A stretch of 51,307 nucleotides of DNA from Bacteroidales bacterium (GTDB taxonomy: Bacteria > Bacteroidota > Bacteroidia > Bacteroidales > F082), in NCBI GenBank assembly GCA_017651645.1, contig JAGCCO010000027.1:1-51307 (forward strand), written 5' to 3'. Below are positions 29,681-38,807 of the stretch, piece after piece. Below the pieces are notes generated by a model that did not search any database, was not told where the DNA came from, and saw only the letters and a program-made list of their open reading frames with translations. Positions within the stretch are counted from its first letter, which is position 1, and each line of letters opens with the position of its first letter. The translations under genes were made by a program, and so were the position numbers.

Positions 29681-32326
29681 CTAATCAATAGATCCTCCAA
29701 TAGAGAAGTGGAACTGACTGTGATTGTCGCCCGTAGTGCCAAACACATCGTCGAAACCATAACCCCAGTCAAGGCCAAGCAAGCCGAACATGGGCAGATA
29801 GATGCGTACGCCCAAACCAGCTGATCGCTTTACCTCAAACGGGTCAAAGTTCTTAAACCCAAGCCAACAGTTACCTGCTTCGAGGAAGGTCAAGGCATAA
29901 ATAGTGGCTTGAGGATTCAAGGAGAGCGGATAACGCAACTCCAACGTGTATTTTGACATGATGTTACCACCCTGTCCTCCTGAATTGGAACTATTATAAT
30001 ACCCAGGAGTAAGTGAATTGTTTGCATAACCACGCATTCCGACCAACTCACGGCTGTCGACAGAATAAGTGCTCAAACCATCACCGCCCAAGAAGAAACG
30101 GTGGAAGGGCGTGGGGCCAATCTCGTCGTTGTAATGACCCAGATAACCAAAACGAACACGGGTCATCATCACGAGCTTGTCATACAATTCAGTGTACCAG
30201 GCCGCCTTGAACGTCCAGCGGTGCATCTCAATCCATTTGTATTTCTCGTTCTCCGAAAGGCCTGCATAACTCTTGTTGGCAAAAAGCGAATAGGGCGGTG
30301 TGATTTCAAGCCCCAGTTGGAATTCGGAACCATTGCGCGGATAAAGCGGTTGGCCCACGGAGTTGCGTGACAGAACAAAATTATAACTGATAAGGTTGAA
30401 CTTACCATTGCCGTCACCCACATTCAGGTATGCTGTCTGATAGTTATGGAGGTTATACCGCTTCAAGTTGAGGCCTTGATACAAAGCAAAATAATCGTCA
30501 GGCCAAGTCAAACGACGTCCCAAACCGAGGGTACCGCCCGTCATCTTAAACCAGCCATAGTCTGCACTGGTCCTATCCGCCACTTTGGCATAGAATGACT
30601 GATAAAACGATGCTGTCAGCGAATTGGGCTTACGACCTCCCAACCAAGGTTCGGTAAAGGAAATACTATATTGGATATATTGCCTGCCCAAAGTGCTCAC
30701 GCCGAGCGAGAGTTTCTGTCCGTCACCCATAGGCAGCGGTCGCCAGGCCTTTTTGTTGAAAATATTCCTCATAGAAAAGTTGGAGAACTGCAAACCCGCC
30801 TCCAGCATCAAATAACTGGCATAATAACCGGCCGAGAAACGAATCTGGTCGGCAGCGGCCTCCTCCACGGTGTAACCGATATCTACGGTGTTGTCTGAAA
30901 AGTTGGGTTGCACATCGGGTGTGATGTTTTCCTGATTGAAAAACCCCAACGTAGCCAATTCACGTATAGAGCGCACCACGTCGCTTCGGCTGTAAAGTTG
31001 TCCTGGACGCGTATAGAGTTCGCGCAACACCACATGGTCGTATGTCTTCGTGTTACCGGCAAGAGTCACATTGTTGATACGAGCCTGTTTTCCTTCAGAA
31101 AGACGGATTTCAAGGTCGATGGAATCGTTGTCCACTGCCACTTCAACGGGGTCGGCACGGAAGAAGAGGTAACCGTCATCCATATACAATGAACTGATGT
31201 CCAGTGTAGTCTCGCTATAGGTCAGGTTCTTGTCAAGCAACTCCTTATTATAAACATCACCTGGCTTGATGCCCAAAATGGAGCTAAGCGCTTCGCTGGT
31301 GTATTTCGTGTTACCCGTCCAATTGATACTGCGATAGTGGTATTTGTTGCCTTCGTTGATAACAAGGTCGATACCCAAGTTGCGGTCATCAATCTTATAG
31401 ACTGAATCGCGGACAATACGTGCATCACGATAACCTTTGGCATTGTACTTCTCGATAACGAGTTTCTTATCCTCTTCAAAACTTTTTTCCATGAACTTGG
31501 AAGCCTTGAAGATACGTGGACGGTAATTGTCATAGAAATACTCTTCCACACCGTTGATGGCTCTCAAAGGATGGAAGGTGAATACATCGGCAAGGGTGTT
31601 TACAACCAAGGGGCCGAGGGGATTCAATGGGTCGAAATGGCCGCGTTGTTTGGTCTCCTTCATGGCGGCAAGAATCTGACCATCGGCAAGGTTCTCATTC
31701 CCGATGATGTTGATTTTCCCGATTTTCACCTTCGGGCCCTTATCAACGTTGATGAGCATGTCAATATAATTCTCACGGGCGGTGTCAGCCACTTGCTGTA
31801 TGTCGATATTCACGTTGTGATAGCCCTTGTCATAGTAAAAGTCCTCTATGATGCGGGTAGTCTTTGTCAGTAGGTGTTCGGTGGCGATGTCACCACGAGA
31901 GAGATTGATTTTGTTGCGAATATCATCGGCCTCGCTCTTTTTGATGCCTTTGAAGGAGAACTTCGAAACACGTGGTTTCTCCTTGATGACAATTTGCAGG
32001 AAAACCTTATTGCCCACAAAATCGGTCACATTGATGGCCACATCCTCAAACAATCCTTGATCCCAGATCTTGCGGATGCCATTCGAGATTTCATCGCCAG
32101 GTATGGAAATAGTCTCTCCCACTCTCAATCCAGCAATCATACTCAGCATCGAGGCGTCAACATACTTGGCACCTTCAACAACAATACCGCCGATTTCATA
32201 TTTCTGTGGTCTCGCATAGTCAATCTCCGACAGGTCGTCGCCGATTTGGATTTGGGCGAAAGCTCCGCTTCCGAAACCCAGAAGGGCCACAAGAAACAGC
32301 ATCAAAGGTAAATATCTCAATCGCAT
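29681..32326 (-). CDS. bamA: Outer membrane protein assembly factor BamA
   Basis: An 881-residue Omp85 protein that inserts beta-barrels into the outer membrane. The signal peptide is LPLMLFLVALLGFGSGAFA. POTRA domains (about 40-440) are seen as repeated segments such as YEIGGIVVEGAKYVD, KPRVSKFSFKGIKKSEADDI, VKIGKINIIGNENL and ARINNVTLAGNTKTYDHVVLREL. The C-terminal barrel has FLGGDGLSTYSVDSRELVGMRGY, close to the lid-lock region, and LGLDWGYGFDD, HFSIGG near the end. The start is set at the ATG at 32326 because the frame above it begins with TTG. It follows uppS by 15 bp and precedes two skp-like genes, a standard envelope cluster. Confidence 0.95.
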   Translation of the reverse strand: MRLRYLPLMLFLVALLGFGSGAFAQIQIGDDLSEIDYARPQKYEIGGIVVEGAKYVDASMLSMIAGLRVGETISIPGDEISNGIRKIWDQGLFEDVAINVTDFVGNKVFLQIVIKEKPRVSKFSFKGIKKSEADDIRNKINLSRGDIATEHLLTKTTRIIEDFYYDKGYHNVNIDIQQVADTARENYIDMLINVDKGPKVKIGKINIIGNENLADGQILAAMKETKQRGHFDPLNPLGPLVVNTLADVFTFHPLRAINGVEEYFYDNYRPRIFKASKFMEKSFEEDKKLVIEKYNAKGYRDARIVRDSVYKIDDRNLGIDLVINEGNKYHYRSINWTGNTKYTSEALSSILGIKPGDVYNKELLDKNLTYSETTLDISSLYMDDGYLFFRADPVEVAVDNDSIDLEIRLSEGKQARINNVTLAGNTKTYDHVVLRELYTRPGQLYSRSDVVRSIRELATLGFFNQENITPDVQPNFSDNTVDIGYTVEEAAADQIRFSAGYYASYLMLEAGLQFSNFSMRNIFNKKAWRPLPMGDGQKLSLGVSTLGRQYIQYSISFTEPWLGGRKPNSLTASFYQSFYAKVADRTSADYGWFKMTGGTLGLGRRLTWPDDYFALYQGLNLKRYNLHNYQTAYLNVGDGNGKFNLISYNFVLSRNSVGQPLYPRNGSEFQLGLEITPPYSLFANKSYAGLSENEKYKWIEMHRWTFKAAWYTELYDKLVMMTRVRFGYLGHYNDEIGPTPFHRFFLGGDGLSTYSVDSRELVGMRGYANNSLTPGYYNSSNSGGQGGNIMSKYTLELRYPLSLNPQATIYALTFLEAGNCWLGFKNFDPFEVKRSAGLGVRIYLPMFGLLGLDWGYGFDDVFGTTGDNHSQFHFSIGGSID

Positions 32327-32341
32327 AGTATTATCTTTCAA

Positions 32342-33100
32342 TTATTTAGTAGTCACTTGCTCACTGGTCTTTCCGAAGCGACGTTCGCGATGCTGATAGT
32401 TTAGGATCGCCTCGTAGAGGTCGGCCTTGCGGAAATCGGGCCAATACTTGGGGGTGAAATACAACTCGGAATAAGCCAACTGCCACAGCAGGAAGTTGCT
32501 GATACGCTCTTCGCCGCTGGTGCGGATAAGCAGCTCGGGGTCGGGCATGTTTGCCGTGGAGAGGTAGGACGAAATCATCGCGTCGTCAACATCCTCGGGG
32601 GTGAGCTTGCCTGCGGCCACATCCTTCGCTATACGTTGTGTGGCTTGTTTCAGGTCCCAACGGCCAGAATAGCTCAAGGCCAAGGTTAAGGTCATGCGGG
32701 TGTTATGGCTCGTGTCTTCGATGGCCTGCATCAGCTGGTCGTAATTGGCTTTGGGCAGACTCTGCAAATCACCGATGGCATTCAACTTGATACTGTTCTT
32801 GTTCATCGTACTGACTTCATTCCTGATGGTGGTAGCCAGTAGCGACATCAGTCCCGTAACTTCCGCGAAAGGACGGTTCCAATTCTCGGTGGAAAATGCG
32901 TATAGTGTCAGGTACTTCACGCCGATTTCAGCGGAGGCCTCACTCACCTCTCGCACCGATTGAATGGCGCTTTGATGTCCGAAGAGACGTTGTTTGCCGC
33001 GTTCCTTGGCCCAACGGCCATTGCCGTCCATGATAATGGCGATGTGCTGTGGCAAGCGCTCGCGGTCGATTTGTTGCATCAGTTGGTCTTTCAGTTCCAT
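32342..33100 (-). CDS. uppS: Isoprenyl transferase (undecaprenyl diphosphate synthase)
   Basis: Cis-prenyltransferase that makes the C55 lipid carrier for peptidoglycan and polysaccharide synthesis. In 252 residues it shows HIAIIMDGNGRWAKERG (catalytic Asp and the P-loop-like region), LTLYAFSTENWNRP, LALSYSGRWD and the C-terminal DPELLIRTSGEERISNFLLW motif. All conserved catalytic positions are present and length is normal. It sits 3 bp after the DUF6089 gene and 15 bp before bamA, so it is co-transcribed with both. Confidence 0.95.
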   Translation of the reverse strand: MELKDQLMQQIDRERLPQHIAIIMDGNGRWAKERGKQRLFGHQSAIQSVREVSEASAEIGVKYLTLYAFSTENWNRPFAEVTGLMSLLATTIRNEVSTMNKNSIKLNAIGDLQSLPKANYDQLMQAIEDTSHNTRMTLTLALSYSGRWDLKQATQRIAKDVAAGKLTPEDVDDAMISSYLSTANMPDPELLIRTSGEERISNFLLWQLAYSELYFTPKYWPDFRKADLYEAILNYQHRERRFGKTSEQVTTK

Positions 33101-33103
33101 AGG

Positions 33104-33946
33104 TCAGAATTTACTTAAGTTACAGCCCCTTCCGTCGGGCAAGTTGAATTTCCAGGTTAATGACATGCGGGCCATGCCAAACCAATCGTTGAAGGCAGAA
33201 TTGCCGCGCTGCTGGCCGGCTTTGAAGTTGCCTGTCGGGTCAGTCAGGTCGTATTCCGTGCCGTCTTCGGCAGTATAGATGGCATGTTGTTCGGGATACA
33301 CCGTCGCGACATCGTCAAGATAGTCGGTAAAGGTCTTGTGCATCATCCATTCCACCGTAGCGGCCATGTGGCGTGAGAGCGAGAACTTCACACCCATGCC
33401 AAAAGGAATAGAGATTCCAATGGGGCTGGTCTTACCAAACATCTTGTCGTACCATTTCTGATCCGCAGGTTCGGCCTCGGTCAGATGGTCGCCCAAATCA
33501 ACCAAAGTCCCATCCACATCAGCGAAAGCAGTGTATTGAAACACAGAGATGCCACCAAAAATATAAGGCGACACGTTCTTTTTCGGGTTGCCGGTATAGT
33601 ATTCAAGGAAGTTGAACTCAGCCATCAAACTAAAATCGTTGATCTTCGAAATGAAATTCAGGCCACGATCGGGGCGCCATTTGACGACCTCATCATAGGC
33701 CTTCACTGTGGCACGCGAATAATCGAAACGGAAAGTCCAACGGTTGTTGTAATTGTATCGCACCAAGCCACCATATTGAAGCTGAGCCTGAGCGAAAGGC
33801 AACGTTGGGTTGAGGTCACCCATGTAATAACTCAGGCCAACATGCGGCCCCACTTCAATGGTCTTGGGGTCGTCAAATTGGGCATTAGCTTGGGATAAAA
33901 TAGCCAAGCAACTCAGTATCAATAAAAAACGAATCTTTCTATACAT
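33104..33946 (-). CDS. DUF6089 family outer-membrane protein
   Basis: A 280-residue exported protein with signal LLILSCLAILSQANA. The mature chain is strand-rich (VGPHVGLSYYMGDLNP, RWTFRFDYSRATVKAYD, MAEFNFLEYY, PYIFGGISVFQYTAF) and resembles a beta-barrel. DUF6089 genes typically lie between nadK and uppS-bamA in Bacteroidota, which matches here, and suggests a part in outer-membrane assembly or anchoring, but no function is established to my knowledge. A -7 element at 33959 gives it a promoter of its own. Confidence 0.85.
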   Translation of the reverse strand: MYRKIRFLLILSCLAILSQANAQFDDPKTIEVGPHVGLSYYMGDLNPTLPFAQAQLQYGGLVRYNYNNRWTFRFDYSRATVKAYDEVVKWRPDRGLNFISKINDFSLMAEFNFLEYYTGNPKKNVSPYIFGGISVFQYTAFADVDGTLVDLGDHLTEAEPADQKWYDKMFGKTSPIGISIPFGMGVKFSLSRHMAATVEWMMHKTFTDYLDDVATVYPEQHAIYTAEDGTEYDLTDPTGNFKAGQQRGNSAFNDWFGMARMSLTWKFNLPDGRGCNLSKF

Positions 33947-33958
33947 AATTCAAGCTTG

Positions 33959-33966
33959 CAAAATTA
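33959..33966 (-). promoter_or_regulatory. -7 element of DUF6089-uppS-bamA promoter
   Basis: Minus-strand TAATTTTG fits TAnnTTTG, 12 bp before the DUF6089 start, again implying a very short leader. Confidence 0.5.
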
Positions 33967-33994
33967 TGAATTTTTCCAATGAAAACGAAAGAAA

Positions 33995-34870
33995 TCAGTT
34001 TCTATTGTCTTTTCCCCACATCAATTTGTTGCGGATGGTGCCGAAAAAGTCTTCACCTCGCATCCTGACGAGGTTGAGGCAAAAGCCCGCCTTGCGCACC
34101 TCAAGTTGGACGGAAGTGTCTAAAGTACAACTTCTTGAGTCCATGCTGAAGACAAACTTCTTCTCGCGGCCCTCCACCTGAATTCGGATAGTGCTATCAT
34201 CAGGGATGACTACGGGACGTACGGTCAAATTATGTGTTGCAATGGGCGTGATGACGAAGTTTTTCGCATTCGGCGCTATGATGGGACCGCCAGCGCTCAG
34301 TGAATAGGCCGTAGAGCCCGTCGGGGTGGCCAAGAGGATGCCGTCGCCCCAATAGGTGTTGAGATAGACATTGTCAATGAATACCTTGATGGCCAACAGA
34401 CTATGCTCTGGATTACGGATAACATTCAACTCATTGAGGGCGTATTTCACATTATCAAAGACCTTCTCAGGCGAGACCAGCTCCAGAAGAGCACGCTGTT
34501 CTACGGTATAATCGCCTGTAATCACGCTATTTACAGCATTAGCAATGTCATTCTTGGAAATGCTGGAGAGGAAGCCCAGACGCCCCATGTTGATGCCCAC
34601 CACAGGGATGCCTGAATCAAGGACAAAGGGGACCGTGTCGAGGATGGTGCCGTCGCCGCCGATAGAAAACAGCAGGTCGGCTTTTAGGTCATCATGTGAA
34701 TGGAAAACAGTGTATTGCACGCCTATGGGAACGTAGGCGGCGACAATGTCAGCAAATGGCTGATAAACAACAATTTCCGCTTGATTGTCAGCTAGTTCTT
34801 TGAACAATTGTCGCATATATTCCCCATTCTCAGGGGCTAGGGTCTTTCCAAATAGGGCGATGGTTTTCAT
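33995..34870 (-). CDS. nadK: NAD kinase
   Basis: Phosphorylates NAD to NADP. The 291-residue protein has the two signatures of the family: FSIGGDGTILDT (GGDGT motif) followed by GINMGRLGFLSSI, and later GDGILLATPTGSTAYSLSAGGPI. Length is normal. The start ATG overlaps the rsgA stop as ATGA (34867-34870). It is followed after 48 bp by the separately promoted DUF6089-uppS-bamA run. Confidence 0.95.
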   Translation of the reverse strand: MKTIALFGKTLAPENGEYMRQLFKELADNQAEIVVYQPFADIVAAYVPIGVQYTVFHSHDDLKADLLFSIGGDGTILDTVPFVLDSGIPVVGINMGRLGFLSSISKNDIANAVNSVITGDYTVEQRALLELVSPEKVFDNVKYALNELNVIRNPEHSLLAIKVFIDNVYLNTYWGDGILLATPTGSTAYSLSAGGPIIAPNAKNFVITPIATHNLTVRPVVIPDDSTIRIQVEGREKKFVFSMDSRSCTLDTSVQLEVRKAGFCLNLVRMRGEDFFGTIRNKLMWGKDNRN

Positions 34871-35805
34871 ATTCCTTCTTCTTTTACTGAATCATGACTC
34901 TCATCCGTCATCATACGGATATAATTCACATAACGCCAGTCAGCGATGTCGCCGTGCTCGACGGCTTCCTTCACCGCGCAACCTGGCTCATGGGTATGGG
35001 TGCAGTTGGCGAAACGGCATTCGCTCATCAGCTCACGCATCTCAGGGAAACGCTGCGCCAAGGTCTCTTTCTCAAGGTCATACAACACGAACTCCTTGAT
35101 ACCAGGCGTGTCGACAATCCAAGCACCAAAGTCGAGATGATGCATCTCGGCAAAGGTGGTGGTGTGTTTGCCCTTTTCGTGATAGTCGGAGATGGCACCG
35201 ATACGGACATTCAACGAGGAGTCGAGCGCATTCACGAGTGCCGACTTGCCCACGCCGGAATGACCCGTGAAGAGGCAAATTTTATCTTGCATCAAGGTTT
35301 TGAGTTGGTCCATCTGGAAGCTCGTCTTGGCCGACACACCAAACGAGGTGTAGCCGAGGCTTTGGTAGTATTCCATCAATACGCACATCTCCCCTATCTG
35401 TTCATCGGTGTAGAGGTCACACTTGTTGAAAATTAAAGCGGCTGGAATGTGATAGGCTTCCGCAGTGACCAAGAAACGGTCAATGAAACCCGTGGAGGTG
35501 CGCGGTTGGGCGATGGTAGCCACCACGATGGCCAAATCGACGTTGGCGGCGATGATGTGGGACGCCTTGCTCAGGTTGACCGACTGGCGGACAATCACGT
35601 TGTCGCGCGGTTCAATCTTCTTGATGACACCGGTCTCCTTGCCAGGTTCCTGCTCAAACTGCACGTTGTCGCCCACCGCCACGGGGTTGGTGGAGCGGAT
35701 GCCGTCCAGGCGGATCTTGCCGCGCAATCGACACTCCCACTGTCGTCCCGTTTCGTCGAGGACAATGTACCAACTGCCCGTCGATTTGATGACTTTGCCT
35801 AACAT
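34867..35805 (-). CDS. rsgA: Ribosome small-subunit GTPase RsgA
   Basis: Late 30S maturation factor. The 312-residue protein has an N-terminal OB fold (about 1-70), then a circularly permuted GTPase domain with G4 (IFNKCDLY), G1 (GHSGVGKSALVNAL) and G3 (IVDTPGIKEF) in that order. It ends with the zinc-binding segment CRFANCTHTHEPGCAVKEAV, with Cys-Cys-His-Cys ligands. Length is typical. It overlaps dprA by 7 bp and nadK by 4 bp, so the three are translationally linked. Confidence 0.95.
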   Translation of the reverse strand: MLGKVIKSTGSWYIVLDETGRQWECRLRGKIRLDGIRSTNPVAVGDNVQFEQEPGKETGVIKKIEPRDNVIVRQSVNLSKASHIIAANVDLAIVVATIAQPRTSTGFIDRFLVTAEAYHIPAALIFNKCDLYTDEQIGEMCVLMEYYQSLGYTSFGVSAKTSFQMDQLKTLMQDKICLFTGHSGVGKSALVNALDSSLNVRIGAISDYHEKGKHTTTFAEMHHLDFGAWIVDTPGIKEFVLYDLEKETLAQRFPEMRELMSECRFANCTHTHEPGCAVKEAVEHGDIADWRYVNYIRMMTDESHDSVKEEGI

Positions 35806-36896
35806 TTCTGATATCTCTTTCCCGGCATGGCCATCAGCACGCCGTCGAATTCCAAATTGAGCAGCAGAGCCGCTATCTTCGTGGTCGGCAGTTCTGTCTT
35901 CACGATGATGTCGTCCAGATTGATGACTGCATTCGAACCGAAGCAGTCCATGATGAGTTTCTCCTCGGCGGTGTATTCGCGGAACAAGGCCGTCTGTTTC
36001 TCACTCTTCGTCTCCGAGTCCCAGCGCATGATGTAACGCAGGTTACGCACGCTCTCCATGAGGTGAGCGCGGTTGGTGCGGATGAGGTAGTTGCAGCCTT
36101 GGCTGTAGATGTCCAACACACGGCCAGGATAGGCGAACACATCGCGGCTGTAGGAATTGGCCAAGTCGGCCGTGATCAACGAGCCACCTTTCATCGCCGA
36201 CTCGACAACCACCACCGCATCGGCCATACCTGCGATGATACGGTTGCGGCGTGGGAAGTTCTCTCGGTCGGGCAGGGTGCCGCTCATGCATTCCGTCAGG
36301 ATGCCGCCGCCATGTTCAATCATGTCGGAGGCCAGCTTCTTGTTCGGTGCGGGATAGATCTGCTGCATACCGCTACCCATCACGCCTACCGTCGGGATGC
36401 TGTTTTTCACGGATGCCTTGTGGGCACAAGTGTCAACACCATAAGCCAAACCGCTCACAATCAACACATTGTCTTCCTTCAAATCTTCCACCAACTGGTT
36501 GCAGTTCTCTTTGCCGTATTCTGTGATGTTGCGGGTGCCAACAATGGCCACCACGCGGTTGGCGTTGAGGTTGGCCTTGCCTTTGTAATAGAGCATCATC
36601 GGGGCATCGTCGCACTGCAACAAGCGGCGCGGATAGTCGGAATCCAAGAAAAACAAGGGCTGTATGCCGTTCTTCTCCATGAACTCTATCTCCTCCTCTG
36701 CCCTTTTCAGGTATTCCTTGGGTTTGCAGATGGCATCGATGGAGGCCTCACGCATGCCTGTAATCTTCTCCAACGACTTGCGCGTCTCCTTGAAGATGGC
36801 CTCCGCGCTGCCGCAATACTGCACGAATTTCTTCCCGCTGATATCACCGATACCAGGTAAGAGCGTTAGGGCTATTTGATACTGCAACGGGGTCAT
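35799..36896 (-). CDS. dprA: DNA processing protein DprA
   Basis: Binds incoming single-stranded DNA and loads RecA in natural transformation; also widespread in non-competent bacteria. In 365 residues it has an N-terminal helical HhH/SAM-like region (TLLPGIGDISGKKFV), a Rossmann core with VAIVGTRNITEYG, VSGLAYGVDTCAHKAS, GVMGSGMQQIYPAPN, FPRRNRIIAGMAD and ESAMKGGSLITADLA, and a C-terminal winged helix (DDIIVKTELPTTKIAALLLN, LEFDGVLMAMPGKRYQ). The ATG at 36896 directly follows a heptad repeat array separating it from lepA. Confidence 0.95.
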   Translation of the reverse strand: MTPLQYQIALTLLPGIGDISGKKFVQYCGSAEAIFKETRKSLEKITGMREASIDAICKPKEYLKRAEEEIEFMEKNGIQPLFFLDSDYPRRLLQCDDAPMMLYYKGKANLNANRVVAIVGTRNITEYGKENCNQLVEDLKEDNVLIVSGLAYGVDTCAHKASVKNSIPTVGVMGSGMQQIYPAPNKKLASDMIEHGGGILTECMSGTLPDRENFPRRNRIIAGMADAVVVVESAMKGGSLITADLANSYSRDVFAYPGRVLDIYSQGCNYLIRTNRAHLMESVRNLRYIMRWDSETKSEKQTALFREYTAEEKLIMDCFGSNAVINLDDIIVKTELPTTKIAALLLNLEFDGVLMAMPGKRYQKC

Positions 36897-36900
36897 TTAG

Positions 36901-36942
36901 TTGAGAGTTGAGAGTTTAGAGTTTAGAGTTGAGAGTTTAGAG
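36901..36942. repeat. 7-bp direct repeat array (TTKAGAG x6) between lepA and dprA
   Basis: Six contiguous units: TTGAGAG, TTGAGAG, TTTAGAG, TTTAGAG, TTGAGAG, TTTAGAG. All fit TTKAGAG without a single indel. It fills almost the whole 51-bp gap between the lepA stop and the dprA start and would be transcribed with both. Confidence 0.9.
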
Positions 36943-36947
36943 AAGGA

Positions 36948-38735
36948 TTAATCGAGCTTCAAAACCGCGAGGAACGCAGATTGCGGCACTTCGACGTTGC
37001 CGATTTGGCGCATGCGTTTCTTACCGGCTTTCTGTTTCTCCAACAGCTTGCGTTTACGGGAGACGTCGCCGCCGTAGCACTTCGCCGTCACGTCCTTGCG
37101 CACCTGACGTACCGTCTCGCGTGCGATAATCTTCGCTCCGATGGCGGCCTGGATAGCGATGTCGAACTGATGTCTTGGAATCAATTCCTTCAGTTTCTCG
37201 CACATGCGACGACCAAACTCGTAGGCATGGCCACGGTGAATCAAGGTGGAAAGGGCGTCAACGGACTCGCCGTTGAGCATGATGTCCAGCTTCACTAGGT
37301 CAGCATCCTGATAGCCTGCGATATGGTAATCGAAGGAGGCATAGCCCTTCGAGATGGATTTCAGTTTGTCGTAGAAGTCAAATACGATTTCACTCAGCGG
37401 CATCTGGAAGGTCAGCTCCACGCGGTCGGTGGAGAGGTAGACCTGGTTCTTCAGCACACCGCGACGGTCGATGCAGAGCGTCATAATGGGACCCGTGAAG
37501 TCATTCTTCGAGATAATCTGTGCGAGGATGGAAGGTTCTTCGATATGGTCAATCTTCGTCACCTCAGGCAGACCGCTGGGGTTGTGCACCTCGATCATCT
37601 CGCCGTCGGTCTTGAAGCACTTGAACGACACGTTAGGCACCGTCGTGATGACATCCATGTCGAACTCACGGTCGAGGCGCTCCTGCACAATCTCCATGTG
37701 CAAGAGGCCCAAGAAACCGCAACGGAAGCCGAAGCCCAAGGCTGCCGACGACTCAGGTTCCCAAACCAACGAGGCGTCGTTCAACTGCAGTTTCTCCAGA
37801 GAAGCCCGCAGTTCCTCATAATCGTCTGCATCCACAGGATAAATACCCGCAAACAGCATGGGTTTCACGTTCTCGAAGCCCTCCACTGGCTCGGCGCAGG
37901 GGCGTTCGACATGGGTGATGGTGTCGCCCACCTTGACCTCTTTCGAGGTCTTGATGCCCGAGATGATATAGCCCACGTCACCCGCAGAGAGCTCTTTCTT
38001 AGGCACTTGTTTCAGTTGCAGTACGCCAATCTCGTCGGCATTATATTCTTTGCCAGTGGCATAGAACTTGACGAGATCGTTGGTATGCATGGTACCGTTC
38101 ATGATGCGGAAATAGGCGATGATGCCGCGGAACGAATTGAACACCGAGTCGAAGATAAGGGCTTGGAGCGGCGCCTCAGGGTCGCCTTTCGGGCAGGGGA
38201 TGCGCTCCACGATAGCATCGAGCACAGCAGGCACGCCTTCACCCGTACGGGCGCTGACCTTGAGAATCTCGCTTGGGTCGCAACCCAAGAGGTCGACCAT
38301 CTGGTCTTCCACATTGTCGATCATGGCGCTCTCCATGTCAATCTTGTTCATGACAGGGATGATTTCGAGGTCGTGTTCTAGTGCCGAATATAGATTGGCA
38401 ATCGTCTGGGCCTGAATACCTTGCGTGGCATCCACCACTAAAAGGGCGCCTTCACAAGCCGCGATGCTGCGCGACACCTCGTAAGAGAAGTCGACGTGGC
38501 CAGGAGTATCGATGAGGTTGAGGGTATATTCCTCGCCCTTGTAATTGTATTTCATCTGGATGGCGTGGCTCTTAATGGTGATGCCGCGCTCGCGCTCAAG
38601 ATCCATGTCATCGAGCACCTGATCGACGAGTTCTTTGTCATTGAGCGTATGGGTCAGTTCCAAAAGCCTGTCGGCCAAGGTGGATTTGCCATGGTCAATA
38701 TGGGCTATGATGCAGAAATTTCGGATGTTTTTCAT
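36948..38735 (-). CDS. lepA: Elongation factor 4 (LepA)
   Basis: Ribosome-associated translational GTPase linked to back-translocation or 30S assembly. The 595-residue protein has the GTPase motifs [29 protein letters not shown] and NKIDMESA, then EF-G-like domains II, III and V, and the LepA-specific C-terminal domain ([24 protein letters not shown]). Length is standard. The segment [15 protein letters not shown] in domain II has a PVEG string like that produced by REP-like elements, but no extra length compared with what I recall of homologs. Its promoter lies at 38744-38777. Confidence 0.96.
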   Translation of the reverse strand: MKNIRNFCIIAHIDHGKSTLADRLLELTHTLNDKELVDQVLDDMDLERERGITIKSHAIQMKYNYKGEEYTLNLIDTPGHVDFSYEVSRSIAACEGALLVVDATQGIQAQTIANLYSALEHDLEIIPVMNKIDMESAMIDNVEDQMVDLLGCDPSEILKVSARTGEGVPAVLDAIVERIPCPKGDPEAPLQALIFDSVFNSFRGIIAYFRIMNGTMHTNDLVKFYATGKEYNADEIGVLQLKQVPKKELSAGDVGYIISGIKTSKEVKVGDTITHVERPCAEPVEGFENVKPMLFAGIYPVDADDYEELRASLEKLQLNDASLVWEPESSAALGFGFRCGFLGLLHMEIVQERLDREFDMDVITTVPNVSFKCFKTDGEMIEVHNPSGLPEVTKIDHIEEPSILAQIISKNDFTGPIMTLCIDRRGVLKNQVYLSTDRVELTFQMPLSEIVFDFYDKLKSISKGYASFDYHIAGYQDADLVKLDIMLNGESVDALSTLIHRGHAYEFGRRMCEKLKELIPRHQFDIAIQAAIGAKIIARETVRQVRKDVTAKCYGGDVSRKRKLLEKQKAGKKRMRQIGNVEVPQSAFLAVLKLD

Positions 38736-38743
38736 TATGGGCG

Positions 38744-38777
38744 CAAAAATAGAAAAAAATTCGCTTTGCGGCCCAAA
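38744..38777 (-). promoter_or_regulatory. Promoter for lepA operon
   Basis: Minus-strand TATTTTTG (38751-38744) fits TAnnTTTG, with TTTG (38777-38774) 22 bp upstream, slightly long spacing. It lies 8 bp before the lepA ATG. Confidence 0.5.
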
Positions 38778-38807
38778 ATTGAGACAGGGAAAAAACAGCA
38801 GCAGCCA

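Noticed and set aside
36901..36942. CRISPR array
   Set aside because: Units are contiguous 7-mers without spacers, and no cas gene is nearby.
37875..37904. PVEG string in LepA as a REP-like insertion similar to the one in oligopeptidase B
   Set aside because: The segment matches the length of other LepA proteins as remembered, and the nucleotides match the repeat core only loosely; chance or codon choice explains it.
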